From the NCBI GenBank assembly GCA_017477855.1, contig JAFUUN010000079.1, positions 1 to 17,436 of the forward strand: a DNA stretch of 17,436 nt. The letters are read 5' to 3'. This DNA is from Rickettsiales bacterium. Its GTDB lineage: Bacteria > Pseudomonadota > Alphaproteobacteria > Rickettsiales > Deianiraeaceae. Both the position numbers and the translations under genes were made by a program. Shown here piece after piece: positions 1-8,300 of this stretch. The notes under the pieces are model-generated. The model was not told the DNA's origin and did no database searches. It saw nothing but the letters and a program-made list of their open reading frames with translations. The number at the start of each line of letters is the position of its first letter. The stretch's first letter is position 1.

Positions 1-375
1 AAAGTCAAAACCAAGACAATCAAAGCGCTCACTGCATGGTATAAGAAATATGATTACAACGCCAAAAAGGTTATGAAACTGGACACCAAAACCATCCGCG
101 ATGAACTGCTGGCCATCAAAGGCATTGGCCCAGAAACAGCGGACGACATCCTTGTTTATGCCTTCAACAAGCCGTCATTTATCATTGATGCATATACCCG
201 CAGGTTGCTGGAAAAGCTTGGCCTGCACTTCAAGAACGACAACGAGCGCCGTGCGTTTCTCACCAAAGACATCCCCGCAGATGGCAAAGTTTATGGCTGG
301 TATCATGGCGCTATTTTGCAATATAACAAAGACCTTGAAGATAAGAAAGAGGATGTGATGGTGTTTGAGGAGTAG
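1..375 (+). CDS. Endonuclease III/MagIII-like DNA glycosylase, C-terminal part (cut by window edge)
   Basis: The frame is open from base 1, so the gene begins outside the window; an internal ATG at 73 is probably not the start. A helix-hairpin-helix is visible as LLAIKGIGPETADDILVYAF, followed by FIIDAYTRRLLEKLG, whose Asp sits where the catalytic aspartate of HhH-GPD glycosylases lies. In true endonuclease III the hairpin carries a catalytic Lys (GxGRKTA); here that position is Glu (GIGPETA), and no C-terminal iron-sulphur cysteines are present. This pattern resembles the Helicobacter MagIII (3-methyladenine glycosylase) branch, so a monofunctional base-excision enzyme acting on alkylated DNA is more likely than an AP lyase. 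The family is well supported; the substrate is inference. Base composition is clearly richer in G+C than in the following gene. Confidence 0.8.
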   Translation, partial: KVKTKTIKALTAWYKKYDYNAKKVMKLDTKTIRDELLAIKGIGPETADDILVYAFNKPSFIIDAYTRRLLEKLGLHFKNDNERRAFLTKDIPADGKVYGWYHGAILQYNKDLEDKKEDVMVFEE

Positions 376-400
376 CTTTCTGCACTTGACGAGGTTGTGA

Positions 401-1525
401 GTGCGGTTGAAAATTAAAAATTGGTGGTTGAAGATGGGGGGTGATAGGGATATGGGTGATGAAAAAGAAACGTTGGAAACAAAACAAGAAGTAAATGCAA
501 ATAATGAGAATAAAAAAAAATCCAAAGCAGACAAAAAAAACAAAGACGTTATATTTAGTTTGCTTTTTTCTCTTCCAACCGTATTCGTAATTGTCTTTGT
601 AATTGTATTACAAATGCGGCTTTTTGCAGAAAGTGAACGTCAATTCACTCAGTTATCTGATACTTTGGGACAGTATCAAATAGATGATAAAATATTATCT
701 ACAATGCATCAAAGATCACTTGAAACTTTAAGACAGCATAAAACAGATAAGCAAAAAAAGAAAAAGGAAGAAGATTATACAGAATGTTTTGGAATAAAAG
801 TAAAAAATACCGCTGACTTTGATAGTCAGATGAATTTAAAAATGAAAAGTTTTAGCTTTAAAATAGCTGTTTTTTCTGCTATAATTATAGTACTATCAAT
901 GTTAATTATAGTACCATTTATTGTTAAGGGAACTGAGAAGAAATATACTTCGTCTAAATATGCAAGCCATTTGGAACAATACAAAAAAATAAAAGAACTT
1001 GAATTAGAAAAAGCCAAATTAAAACTCCAAGCTAAATTAAAATTAAAACCACTAAAACACAGTTTTTTAATCAGTTTGTCAACGACAATTTTTGTAGTAT
1101 TTGTTTTTTTGGGGTTCGTGTATTTTTATTGGTGTTTTCAAGACACATTTGTTATTAAACCAGAATTTTATGGAATACAAAATGATTTTTGTAAATTAGC
1201 TTTGATTGTTTTGTCAAAAGCGCCAATAATTGTTTTTTTCATTGTTGGTTTGATGTTTTGCAAAAGATTTTTTACTTGGTTGGATAAATACAATGATTAT
1301 AAGTCATTGTGGGCGTATCATTCAAAAATTTATAATTACGAGAAAAAAGACGAACTTCTCATTATCCTCGCCCCCAACTACTTCGGCACAAAACGCAACA
1401 GGAGGGGCGACAATAATTTCATGGAAAAGCTGCTGTTGAAGATGATACCAACCCTCAATATCAATGCTGGTGGCGGGAGCAACAATGGGAATAATGGCGG
1501 ACAAAATGGCGGGCAAAATCCTTGA
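401..1525 (+). CDS. Four-helix membrane protein of unknown function
   Basis: I do not recognise a family. The GTG at 401 has a GAGG six bases upstream; ATG codons at 434 and 452 are alternatives, and 452 gives a more typical N-terminus (MGDEKETLE). The N-terminal 50 residues are highly charged (many Lys, Glu, Asn). Hydrophobic segments lie near residues 50-73, 152-174, 221-246 and 265-290. The stretch between the first two is charged and could be a coiled coil; a second Lys/Glu/Leu-rich helix (about 185-215) precedes the third. The C-terminus is a Gly/Asn/Gln-rich tail (GGGSNNGNNGGQNGGQNP). The last 41 bases overlap the start of the recombinase gene. Most of the gene is very AT-rich, but its final 150-200 bases resemble the G+C-richer recombinase, suggesting a chimeric or recently acquired gene. 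No function can be assigned. Confidence 0.65.
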   Translation: MRLKIKNWWLKMGGDRDMGDEKETLETKQEVNANNENKKKSKADKKNKDVIFSLLFSLPTVFVIVFVIVLQMRLFAESERQFTQLSDTLGQYQIDDKILSTMHQRSLETLRQHKTDKQKKKKEEDYTECFGIKVKNTADFDSQMNLKMKSFSFKIAVFSAIIIVLSMLIIVPFIVKGTEKKYTSSKYASHLEQYKKIKELELEKAKLKLQAKLKLKPLKHSFLISLSTTIFVVFVFLGFVYFYWCFQDTFVIKPEFYGIQNDFCKLALIVLSKAPIIVFFIVGLMFCKRFFTWLDKYNDYKSLWAYHSKIYNYEKKDELLIILAPNYFGTKRNRRGDNNFMEKLLLKMIPTLNINAGGGSNNGNNGGQNGGQNP

Positions 1526-2402
1526 TGAATTCACCACCTTCCTGAAAATCAATCGCTCGGCTGGTGAAAAAACAGTTGCGGCGTATGTGGAAGATGTGCG
1601 GCATTTTTGTGACTTCTTGGAGGTTGATGCAGACAATCTCACGGCGCTGGCGCAGATTGATAACGAGGACATAAAGCGGTGGCTGATGGCGCGGCGGCAA
1701 GTGGCTACAAACCGCACAATCTCGCGGCAAATTGTGGCAATCAAGATGTTCTTCATGTTCCTGAACGAGGTGCACGAGTTGCAGAACGATGCTGTGTTGA
1801 ATATGAACGGATTGAAGTTCCGCGCAAGCTTACCAAAGGCGCTGTCATATGAGAAAATCGTTGAAATCATCCGTGACCTTGACAAGGTGGTGAAGTATAA
1901 AACCGTGCAGGAATTTGAGCGCGACAAGCTCATGCTGGTGCTACTTTTTGCCACTGGTTTGCGTATCTCCGAGGCACTATCTTTGCGTCACAGAGACCTA
2001 CAACAGGACGAGCTTGATATTGTCGGCAAGGGGCAGAAAGAGCGTCTGGTAGCGCTACTTCCGATTGTGGGCGAGTGCTATCAGATGTATCTATCAACCC
2101 TGAAATCAATGACGAAGTTCAAAATCAACCCTGATGACTTCGTATTTGTGAATGACAATGGCAAACGGCTTTCTGCGCGAGATATTGAGCGCAAGTTTGA
2201 GATGATAAAAAACTATTACGGCTTGCAGGCATTTTCACCGCATGTGATGAGACACTCGTTTGCAACTGCGCTTCTGGAAAATGGCGCAAATATCAAGCAA
2301 ATTCAGGAGTTGTTGGGGCATCAAAATCTGGCCACAACACAGAAATATACAAAAATCACCCAGAAGATTTTGAGTGATAAACTAAAAAAGGTAAAGTGGT
2401 AG
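1485..2402 (+). CDS. xerC: Tyrosine recombinase, XerC/XerD family
   Basis: A site-specific recombinase, 305 residues from the ATG at 1485, which has GGGAG five bases upstream; ATGs at 1464, 1494 and 1506 are alternatives. An N-terminal SAM-like core-binding domain (about 5-95) precedes the catalytic domain. The full active set is visible: Arg160 in ATGLRISEALSL, Lys182 in VGKGQKERL, His253 and Arg256 in HVMRHSFATALLENG, His279 in LLGHQNLATTQ and the nucleophile Tyr288 in QKYTKI. In the family this set cleaves and rejoins dif-type sites to resolve chromosome dimers. Length matches XerC/XerD (about 300). QELLGH is closer to XerC than XerD, but the distinction is uncertain. Its start overlaps the preceding membrane-protein gene by 41 bases, and its TAG stop ends on the first base of a palindromic repeat. 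Confidence 0.9.
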   Translation: MGIMADKMAGKILDEFTTFLKINRSAGEKTVAAYVEDVRHFCDFLEVDADNLTALAQIDNEDIKRWLMARRQVATNRTISRQIVAIKMFFMFLNEVHELQNDAVLNMNGLKFRASLPKALSYEKIVEIIRDLDKVVKYKTVQEFERDKLMLVLLFATGLRISEALSLRHRDLQQDELDIVGKGQKERLVALLPIVGECYQMYLSTLKSMTKFKINPDDFVFVNDNGKRLSARDIERKFEMIKNYYGLQAFSPHVMRHSFATALLENGANIKQIQELLGHQNLATTQKYTKITQKILSDKLKKVKW

Positions 2403-2510
2403 TTGCGCGGCGCGGAGCGCGTTTGTCCTACGCTTTGCGTATGGTTACTGCGACAAACGAAGTGAGGAGCGAAATACAAACGGCGAGGGCGTGGCCTCGG
2501 GCAGCGCAAC
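2402..2510. repeat. Palindromic intergenic element, long copy (109 bp)
   Basis: It is bounded by inverted ends GTTGCGC (2402-2408) and GCGCAAC (2504-2510), with nested inverted repeats inside: GTTTGTC (2421-2427) against GACAAAC (2452-2458), TACGC-TTT-GCGTA (2429-2441) and CGAGG (2484-2488) against CCTCG (2495-2499). It is G+C-rich between AT-rich flanks and sits between the convergent xerC and fabH genes. Bases 2467-2493, read on the minus strand, match 4357-4382 at 24 of 26 aligned positions with one gap, so this is one of at least two copies of a dispersed element. It could also act as a bidirectional terminator, although no classical stem-plus-T-run was clear. Confidence 0.75.
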
Positions 2511-2526
2511 ACAAAATTTTTATTTT

Positions 2527-3480
2527 TTACCACCTAATCAACACCGCTCCCCATGTTAGCCCACCACCAAGAGCTTCAAGGATGATGCTATCTCCTTTGT
2601 TAATTTTTCCTTGTTTAAGTGCGACATCCAAAGCAAGAGGGATTGATGCTGAGCTTGTGTTCGCGTGTTCGCCAATTGTCAACATGAATTTATCATCTGG
2701 AATATTGAGTTTTTCTGCAACAAGCGACAAAATTCTATAGTTTGCTTGGTGCGGGACGATCAGTGCAATATCATCAAGTGTCATGCTGTTGCGTGCGGTG
2801 ATTTCCTTGATGGATAAAGTCATTTTTTCAACAGCATGTTTGAATACTCCGCGACCGTCCATCAGAATATTACCCGCGGCGGCCGTGGTTGATGTTCCTC
2901 CTGTAGTTTTTAGTATATCTGAATATGTTCCATTGGCCTTGATTTCTGCGTCAATGACACCTGTTTCTTCGGTCGCTTTGAGAATAACTGCTCCTGCCCC
3001 ATCTCCAAAAAGAACGCATGTAGAGCGATCCTTCCAGTCAATTAATGATGACATTTTGTCCGCCCCGATGATGACTGCATGCCTTATTTTTCCACCTCGC
3101 ATCATGTCATTGGCGATTGTAAGAGCATATACAAATCCACTGCAAACTGCTTGGATGTCAAATGCAATGATTGGTTTGTCAAGGCCAAGCTTATTCTGGA
3201 TTAAGCATGCAGTGCTTGGAAAAGTCAAGTCGGGAGTTGTTGTTGCACAGATTATCATGTCAATGTCGGTGGTAGAGATTTGTGCATTTACGAGTGCTCG
3301 CTTTACCGCTTCAAGGGCCATGTCACTGACAGTTTGATTTTCCGCTGCAATGTGTCGTTCATGAATACCTGTGCGCTGGGTTATCCATTCGTCAGTTGTA
3401 TCAACAAGCTTTTCAAGGTCAAAGTTTGTCAACACTTTGTCAGGAAGATAACTACCAACACCAATTATCTTTGCATTCAT
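2527..3480 (-). CDS. fabH: Beta-ketoacyl-ACP synthase III (FabH)
   Basis: It catalyses the first condensation of type II fatty acid synthesis, joining an acyl-CoA (usually acetyl-CoA) to malonyl-ACP. The thiolase-fold active site is complete: Cys113 in AVCSGFVYAL, His244 in VPHQANYRI and Asn274 in GEHANTSSASIPLAL. The N-terminus (GVGSYLPDKVLTNFDLEK, then TTDEWITQRTGIHERH) is typical of FabH, and 317 residues is the normal length. The gene is last in a minus-strand operon, four bases or fewer after the small lipoprotein gene, and has no obvious promoter of its own. In many bacteria fabH follows plsX; here the partner is a lipid-kinase-like gene, which still fits a membrane lipid operon. I am very sure of the family and role. 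Confidence 0.96.
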   Translation of the reverse strand: MNAKIIGVGSYLPDKVLTNFDLEKLVDTTDEWITQRTGIHERHIAAENQTVSDMALEAVKRALVNAQISTTDIDMIICATTTPDLTFPSTACLIQNKLGLDKPIIAFDIQAVCSGFVYALTIANDMMRGGKIRHAVIIGADKMSSLIDWKDRSTCVLFGDGAGAVILKATEETGVIDAEIKANGTYSDILKTTGGTSTTAAAGNILMDGRGVFKHAVEKMTLSIKEITARNSMTLDDIALIVPHQANYRILSLVAEKLNIPDDKFMLTIGEHANTSSASIPLALDVALKQGKINKGDSIILEALGGGLTWGAVLIRW

Positions 3481-3483
3481 ACA

Positions 3484-3657
3484 CTATTTGTTATACTGTT
3501 TTGCTAGCTCTGGGACAATCAATTCGCCATACTTTTTGGCATTTTTGTCGTTAACACTTTGGATATTTTTCTTTGTGAACTGTTCCTTTTCTTCGTAGGT
3601 ATTTACACATGAAGTAACAACAAAAACGAAAAGTGCAATTATAAAAAAATGTTTCAT
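3484..3657 (-). CDS. Small lipoprotein, 57 residues
   Basis: A short gene between the lipid kinase and fabH. The protein starts MKHFFIIALFVFVVTSC: a lysine, a hydrophobic stretch and the lipobox VTSC, with Cys17 as the predicted lipidated residue. The mature part is a charged 40-residue peptide (ending PELAKQYNK) with no further hydrophobic segment. Its ATG overlaps the kinase stop codon (ATGA at 3654-3657), and its TAG lies three bases before the fabH ATG, so all three genes are probably co-translated. The coupling, the signal peptide and the absence of a competing ORF make it a real gene in my judgement. No family is recognised; a periplasm-facing accessory of envelope lipid metabolism is only a guess from context. 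Confidence 0.8.
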   Translation of the reverse strand: MKHFFIIALFVFVVTSCVNTYEEKEQFTKKNIQSVNDKNAKKYGELIVPELAKQYNK

Positions 3658-4292
3658 ATTGACTGCAACAAAACGTATGTAAAACAGAACGATAATGGTA
3701 TTGAAAAGTTGTCATCAAGGCGAATATTTTTTGAGATAAGTTCTGTTATGGCAGTGACAACGACTGCAATGATTAGGTGCAACGAGTTAAATTGTCCAGG
3801 CAGATAATGCTGGAATATTTCAACAATCACACATCCAACAAGCACAAAAGTAACCGTTCCTTCAAGTGTTTTTTCACAGATTTTTATCCTTCCAAAGTTC
3901 TGACCGATGAGCGCTGCAAAAGCATCACAGAACACAAGCACAGTCATTGCAAGCATTACAAGATATTCATCACATGCAACGAGGATAACAGTATATCCGA
4001 TAAACAGCCAGCTCATTCCGCAGAGTTGTCCGTGTATCATTTCGTGCTCACGCATTAGCTTTTTGAGAATACTCCCGGGAGGAATTTTGATAAAATAACG
4101 CAGCAGATTGTTATAATCAAAGAAAATAACGAATGGCAGAACGATTGCAAAAACTTTCAATATAAATTGTCTATCAAGGTAATATGTGATGAATGGAAAG
4201 ATAATTCCTATTGCATGGAATATCTTGCGGCGCAGTTCAAACAGCTTCTTTCCGCGGGAAACAGTCGGAACTTGAAGAAAATTTAGCATCAT
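3654..4292 (-). CDS. CTP-dependent diacylglycerol/polyprenol kinase family membrane protein
   Basis: A 212-residue integral membrane protein with about six hydrophobic segments. Hallmarks of the Dgk1/Sec59/phytol-kinase family are seen: a basic N-terminal RRKIFHAIG (21-29), the acidic motif CDAFAALIGQNFG (Asp123) followed by GRIKICEKTLEGT (Glu144), and a C-terminal ITELISKNIRLDDNFSIPL (Glu184, Asp193-194). Known members use CTP to phosphorylate lipid alcohols such as diacylglycerol, dolichol or phytol; the substrate here cannot be told. The gene begins ATGATG (4292 and 4289), is first in the operon with the lipoprotein and fabH, and is preceded by a TTGACA box. A phosphatidate-cytidylyltransferase (CdsA) relation is possible but the motifs fit the kinase family better. 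Confidence 0.75.
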   Translation of the reverse strand: MMLNFLQVPTVSRGKKLFELRRKIFHAIGIIFPFITYYLDRQFILKVFAIVLPFVIFFDYNNLLRYFIKIPPGSILKKLMREHEMIHGQLCGMSWLFIGYTVILVACDEYLVMLAMTVLVFCDAFAALIGQNFGRIKICEKTLEGTVTFVLVGCVIVEIFQHYLPGQFNSLHLIIAVVVTAITELISKNIRLDDNFSIPLSFCFTYVLLQSI

Positions 4293-4297
4293 CGTGC

Positions 4298-4326
4298 AAG
4301 TAATTTTTATTGAAAATAAATGTCAA
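4298..4326 (-). promoter_or_regulatory. Putative promoter of the kinase-lipoprotein-fabH operon
   Basis: On the minus strand a perfect TTGACA lies at 4326-4321, followed 17 bases later by TTACTT (4303-4298), a weak -10. Transcription would start close to 4291, at or next to the ATGATG start, so the message would be leaderless or nearly so. The -35 is convincing, the -10 is not. Confidence 0.45.
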
Positions 4327-4339
4327 TTTTAATAATTTA

Positions 4340-4395
4340 GTTGCGTTACTCAATATCACGCCTCGCAGTTTGTATTTTGCTCTGTGCGACGCAAC
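4340..4395. repeat. Palindromic intergenic element, short copy (56 bp)
   Basis: Perfect inverted ends GTTGCGT (4340-4346) and ACGCAAC (4389-4395) enclose a core (4357-4382) that matches the minus strand of 2467-2493 at 24 of 26 aligned positions with one gap. Relative to the long copy it lacks the part corresponding to about 2409-2460. It lies between the stop of the basic-tailed membrane protein gene and the promoter of the kinase operon, both on the minus strand. The flanks are strongly AT-rich. Confidence 0.7.
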
Positions 4396-4416
4396 CTTTA
4401 AATAAAAATTATTAAT

Positions 4417-5313
4417 TTAAAGAATGTCTGACGACGTTCTCCGCCTTGTGGTCTTCTTCCTTGTCTTCTTTTTCTTTGTCATGACTGGTTTTTTCTTTTT
4501 TGTACCAATGATACCTTTTTTAATTTTTTCAATACGACCCTTTGACACGACTTTTCTGATCTTTCTCTTCATTTTAGCTTCATCTGTATCATTTGAAAGA
4601 TCAATGATTTCCCCAATATCATCAATTATGTCCTCCAAGGCAATCTGGCAAAGGTCATCGCTTGATGAACTACCACAACCAGCATCTTGCAAAATTTGCA
4701 TCATAAGTGTTCGTTTAGCGCCGTGAATTCTCTGGTTGCTCTGATTGTGAAAACGTTCAGCTCTTATTCTATATCCAAGATAATCATCCAGCAGGTCTTC
4801 CAATATAAGCAGTGCCACAAAGAGCATCACAAATATCATCGGGACAACAATTCTATTACCATTAATGAGGTTATCAATTATACCCTCAAATCCAAAATAT
4901 GCAAACATGACACTCATTCCGAAAATGTTTTCCATGAGGAAATGCAGGAAGCCGTCCACTGAAAAAAAGCTTTTGTAATAAGACATGTCGCTGACGGCAC
5001 TGAAAATTTTCTTCCGCTGAACGTATGTAATCTGCTTGGAACGTTCAAACTTTTTCAATGTACTGCATAAACGTTTCCTGCGTATCATCGGAACAAGAAT
5101 TGCAGATGCAAGAAAGAAGATTGTATAGAAAATATAGAATATTGTAAAGTAATGCAATGTCTTTCCATGTAAAGGATAACTTGGTGTTCCGGTGATTTTT
5201 GTGTATAAAAAACAGTCCAGCGGGATAAATGTTATTACCATCCATATTCCAGCGATGATTTCTGTGTAAAAACGTAACAGTGCGTCTCCCAGGAATTTAA
5301 ACACCTTTTTCAT
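4417..5313 (-). CDS. Membrane protein with a lysine/arginine-rich C-terminal tail, function unknown
   Basis: I do not recognise a family. From the ATG at 5313 the protein has 298 residues; an in-frame ATG at 5346 would add 11. I prefer 5313 because a TTGACA box at 5362-5357 would place transcription start near 5327, downstream of 5346. Hydrophobic segments lie at about 17-37, 55-77, 125-147 and 154-174. The remainder is a cytoplasmic-type domain with an acidic patch (about 215-240) and a final 30-residue tail that is almost entirely Lys, Arg and Thr (TKKKKPVMTKKKKTRKKTTR). Such a tail could bind nucleic acid or acidic lipid, or form a multivalent contact. The gene is divergent from the GTA tail gene, with the starts only 42 bases apart. 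Confidence 0.75.
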   Translation of the reverse strand: MKKVFKFLGDALLRFYTEIIAGIWMVITFIPLDCFLYTKITGTPSYPLHGKTLHYFTIFYIFYTIFFLASAILVPMIRRKRLCSTLKKFERSKQITYVQRKKIFSAVSDMSYYKSFFSVDGFLHFLMENIFGMSVMFAYFGFEGIIDNLINGNRIVVPMIFVMLFVALLILEDLLDDYLGYRIRAERFHNQSNQRIHGAKRTLMMQILQDAGCGSSSSDDLCQIALEDIIDDIGEIIDLSNDTDEAKMKRKIRKVVSKGRIEKIKKGIIGTKKKKPVMTKKKKTRKKTTRRRTSSDIL

Positions 5314-5333
5314 AATGTAAAAATAGCTAATAA

Positions 5334-5362
5334 ATAATTCGTACATTTTATCTAAATGTCAA
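5334..5362 (-). promoter_or_regulatory. Putative promoter of the basic-tailed membrane protein gene
   Basis: The minus strand has TTGACA (5362-5357), a 17-base spacer and AATTAT (5339-5334). The -35 lies inside the first codons of the divergent GTA tail gene. The predicted start near 5327 leaves about 14 bases of leader before the ATG at 5313 and argues against the ATG at 5346. Confidence 0.45.
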
Positions 5363-8300
5363 GTTATGACTTCCATGTTTTGAGTAAAAACTTCAACAAC
5401 TTTGCATTAAGTAATACAACTATGGGATTAAACATGTTGACTGGCGGTTCAAGTAATATCGTCTCCTCATTTGCTTCAAAAGCAACAAATTCAATTACAA
5501 GCGCACTTGGATGTCCGTCTTTGAGTTCACTTGGATTGAGCTTTTCAAACTTGAAAAAGTTATTTTCACACGAGGACGACACAACCACAACCGAACTAAA
5601 AGATTTATCACTGCAAACTTCCACCTATAACAAAGTTATTCCGGAGGTGTTTGGAAAAGTCAGAATTGCTGGGAATATCATCTGGGCGTCTCCGATTAAG
5701 ACAACTAACATTTATCACGCACAGAAGACAACCAAAAGTGGCACACAAGGAGCATATACAGAAAAGCTGGTTCGTGGTTCATTTGCTATTGCAATTTGCA
5801 AAGGAAAAGTTGATGCAATAAAAAATATCTACGCAGATGGCGAACCACTGAATAAAGCCGCTCATGATATTCAAATATATCTCGGTACAGAAACGCAAAC
5901 ACCAAATCCAACAATGCAAGGTCATCTTGGAGTTGATATTCCATCATTTCGTGGGTTGTGTTATGTTGTATTTCATGAATTTCCAATGGAGCAATTTGGC
6001 AATCGTATTCCAAATTTCACATTTGATGTTGTGCGACAAGAGGATTTGCAGAGCGACAATGATATTGAAAATGTGGTTAAATCTGTTGTGATGATACCCG
6101 GCAGCGGAGAGTTTGTTTATGACACCAAAACACAGAAAAAACTAAACGGCAACTGGGCCATGGGACATTTCTTTGAGACAGCAAAAGCAACAGTTATCAA
6201 CAACCATACAAGTAGCCAAAACACTGACGCCGTTGACAGTTTGCAGGACTTACAAAATACATTCAAAAATTTGGAATGGGTATCATTGGTTGTGTGCTGG
6301 TTTTGTGATAGCACCAACTGCGCGAATGCAAGTGTTTATCCAGCATGCGAGTTCAACGGCACATATACCCAACCAGATCAATGGTCGGTAGCAGGTAAGC
6401 AGAGAACAGAGGCGCGCGTAATTGGTCAAGACGAACATGGGAATATAAGATATGGCGGCACACCTGATGATGCGAGCGTTTTGAGATATGTGCAAGAAAT
6501 GAAGCGACGCGGGCTGAAAGTGTGTTTATATCCAATGTTGATGGTTGATACAAACGGCAAACCATGGCGCGGACATATCACTTGTGGAGCGGGTTTGTCA
6601 AACTCAGAAAAGACAAGTGCAGTGCATAATTTCTTCACAAAAAATGATGGCTACAACAAGTTTATAGAGCATTATGTCAATCTTCTTGGTAGCAACATTG
6701 ATGCGGTGATTATTGGTAGCGAAATGAAAGGTTTGACAAGTATTTACACAGGTGCAGAAGGTATTAACAACGAGGAAGATTATTATCCAGCAGTAGATGA
6801 ATTTTGCAGTTTGGCACACACAATAAAAAATCAGGTCGGAAATGGTGTGAAAGTTATTTATGCAGCCGATTGGAGTGAATATCACCACGATGACAGAGGA
6901 AACTACAACATGGATAAATTGTGGGCTTGCAATGATATTGACGTCATCGGCATTGATGCGTATTTTCCTCTCACTGACAAATCAGAGACAACTTATGACA
7001 TAAATGAAATTGCAAACGGTTGGAGCAGTGGCGAGGGCTACGATTGGTATTATTCTGATGGTGCGCGGACACAAAAGGAGAGCTTATCTCCTGCATGGGC
7101 GTGGAAAAATGTGGAATATTTCTGGGGAAATTATCACTACAACAGACATGGCAACGCGACAGCTTGGGTTCCGCAATCAAAGAAGATTTGGTTCACTGAA
7201 TATGGCTTTCCATCAGTAGATTGTTGCACTAACCAGCCAAATGTGTTTTACAGCGAGGGCTCACTTGACAGTGCATTTCCGCGTTTTTCAAGTGGAGTTG
7301 CTGACTTTAAAGCCCAGCGAGTTGCGATTTATGCCAGTGAAATGGCGTGGAAAAATAGTCCATGCGTTGAGCGAATGTTCCTCTATACATGGGATGCGCG
7401 GCCTTACCCAGAATTTCCAAATCTTGCATCTGTGTGGAGCGATGCAGGTGTGTGGAAATACGGCCACTTTTTGAATGGCAAAGCTGGCAATACAACTTTG
7501 GCAAATGTAATAAAGAATTTGTACATAAAAGCTGGTTTGCAAGATGGCGACTTTGACACCTCGCTTATCCATGATGAGATGCTGAATGGCTACGTCATTG
7601 ATGACAAAAACACAATTTTGAAACACATTCGCATCTTGGCAGATGCCTACAACTTTGATGCCTACATTGACGGTGGACGGATATGTTTTAAATCATTGAA
7701 AGATGTTGAAAACCATGTAATTAGTGAGGACAATTTGCTATTGGAGAAACAGTCAAATGGCAATTGCGCTCCTGCGTTTGTGTATGAAATTGCATCAAAT
7801 GAAAATCTTCCATCGGCTGTGGAGCTACTATTTCTGGATGTTGACAAGGATTATACCACCTCAACTGCACTTGCGAGAAGCAACTCCACGAATGACAAAA
7901 GGCATAGCGTTTCTGTTCCAATGCCGTTGAATATCTCACAAGCACAAGAGATTGCGTGGCGGATTTTGTCAAACATCACTACACAAAATACAGTTTATAA
8001 ACTCAAATTGCCGATTGGCTTTGCAAGCATTGCGCCGTTGGATACAATTTCAATCAATATCAATGGGGAGAGCCACCTGATGCGTGTCAAGAGTGTGCGT
8101 CTTGTTGACATGACGACTGTGGAGATTGTAGGAATTTCCATCGTGGCGAATGACAACATTTTGACAAATTTGGAATATACCAGCACAGATTTGATTGCCA
8201 ATGGAGGTGCTATAAAAGAGGTCACAAGCTATATTCCAAAGACAGAATTTGAACTGTTTGAGCTCTACAACATTGACAATGAGATTTATGACAACAAGTT

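Noticed and set aside
1322..1954. Minus-strand frame of 210 residues opposite xerC
   Set aside because: Antisense to the conserved recombinase and to the membrane gene, with no recognisable domain.
2402..2526. tRNA or structured RNA gene in the G+C-rich stretch between xerC and fabH
   Set aside because: The stems do not form a cloverleaf and no CCA end or T-loop motif is seen; the dispersed-repeat reading explains the structure better.
2396..2740. Plus-strand frame of 114 residues after xerC
   Set aside because: It crosses the palindromic element and then lies antisense to the 3' end of fabH, whose coding evidence is overwhelming.
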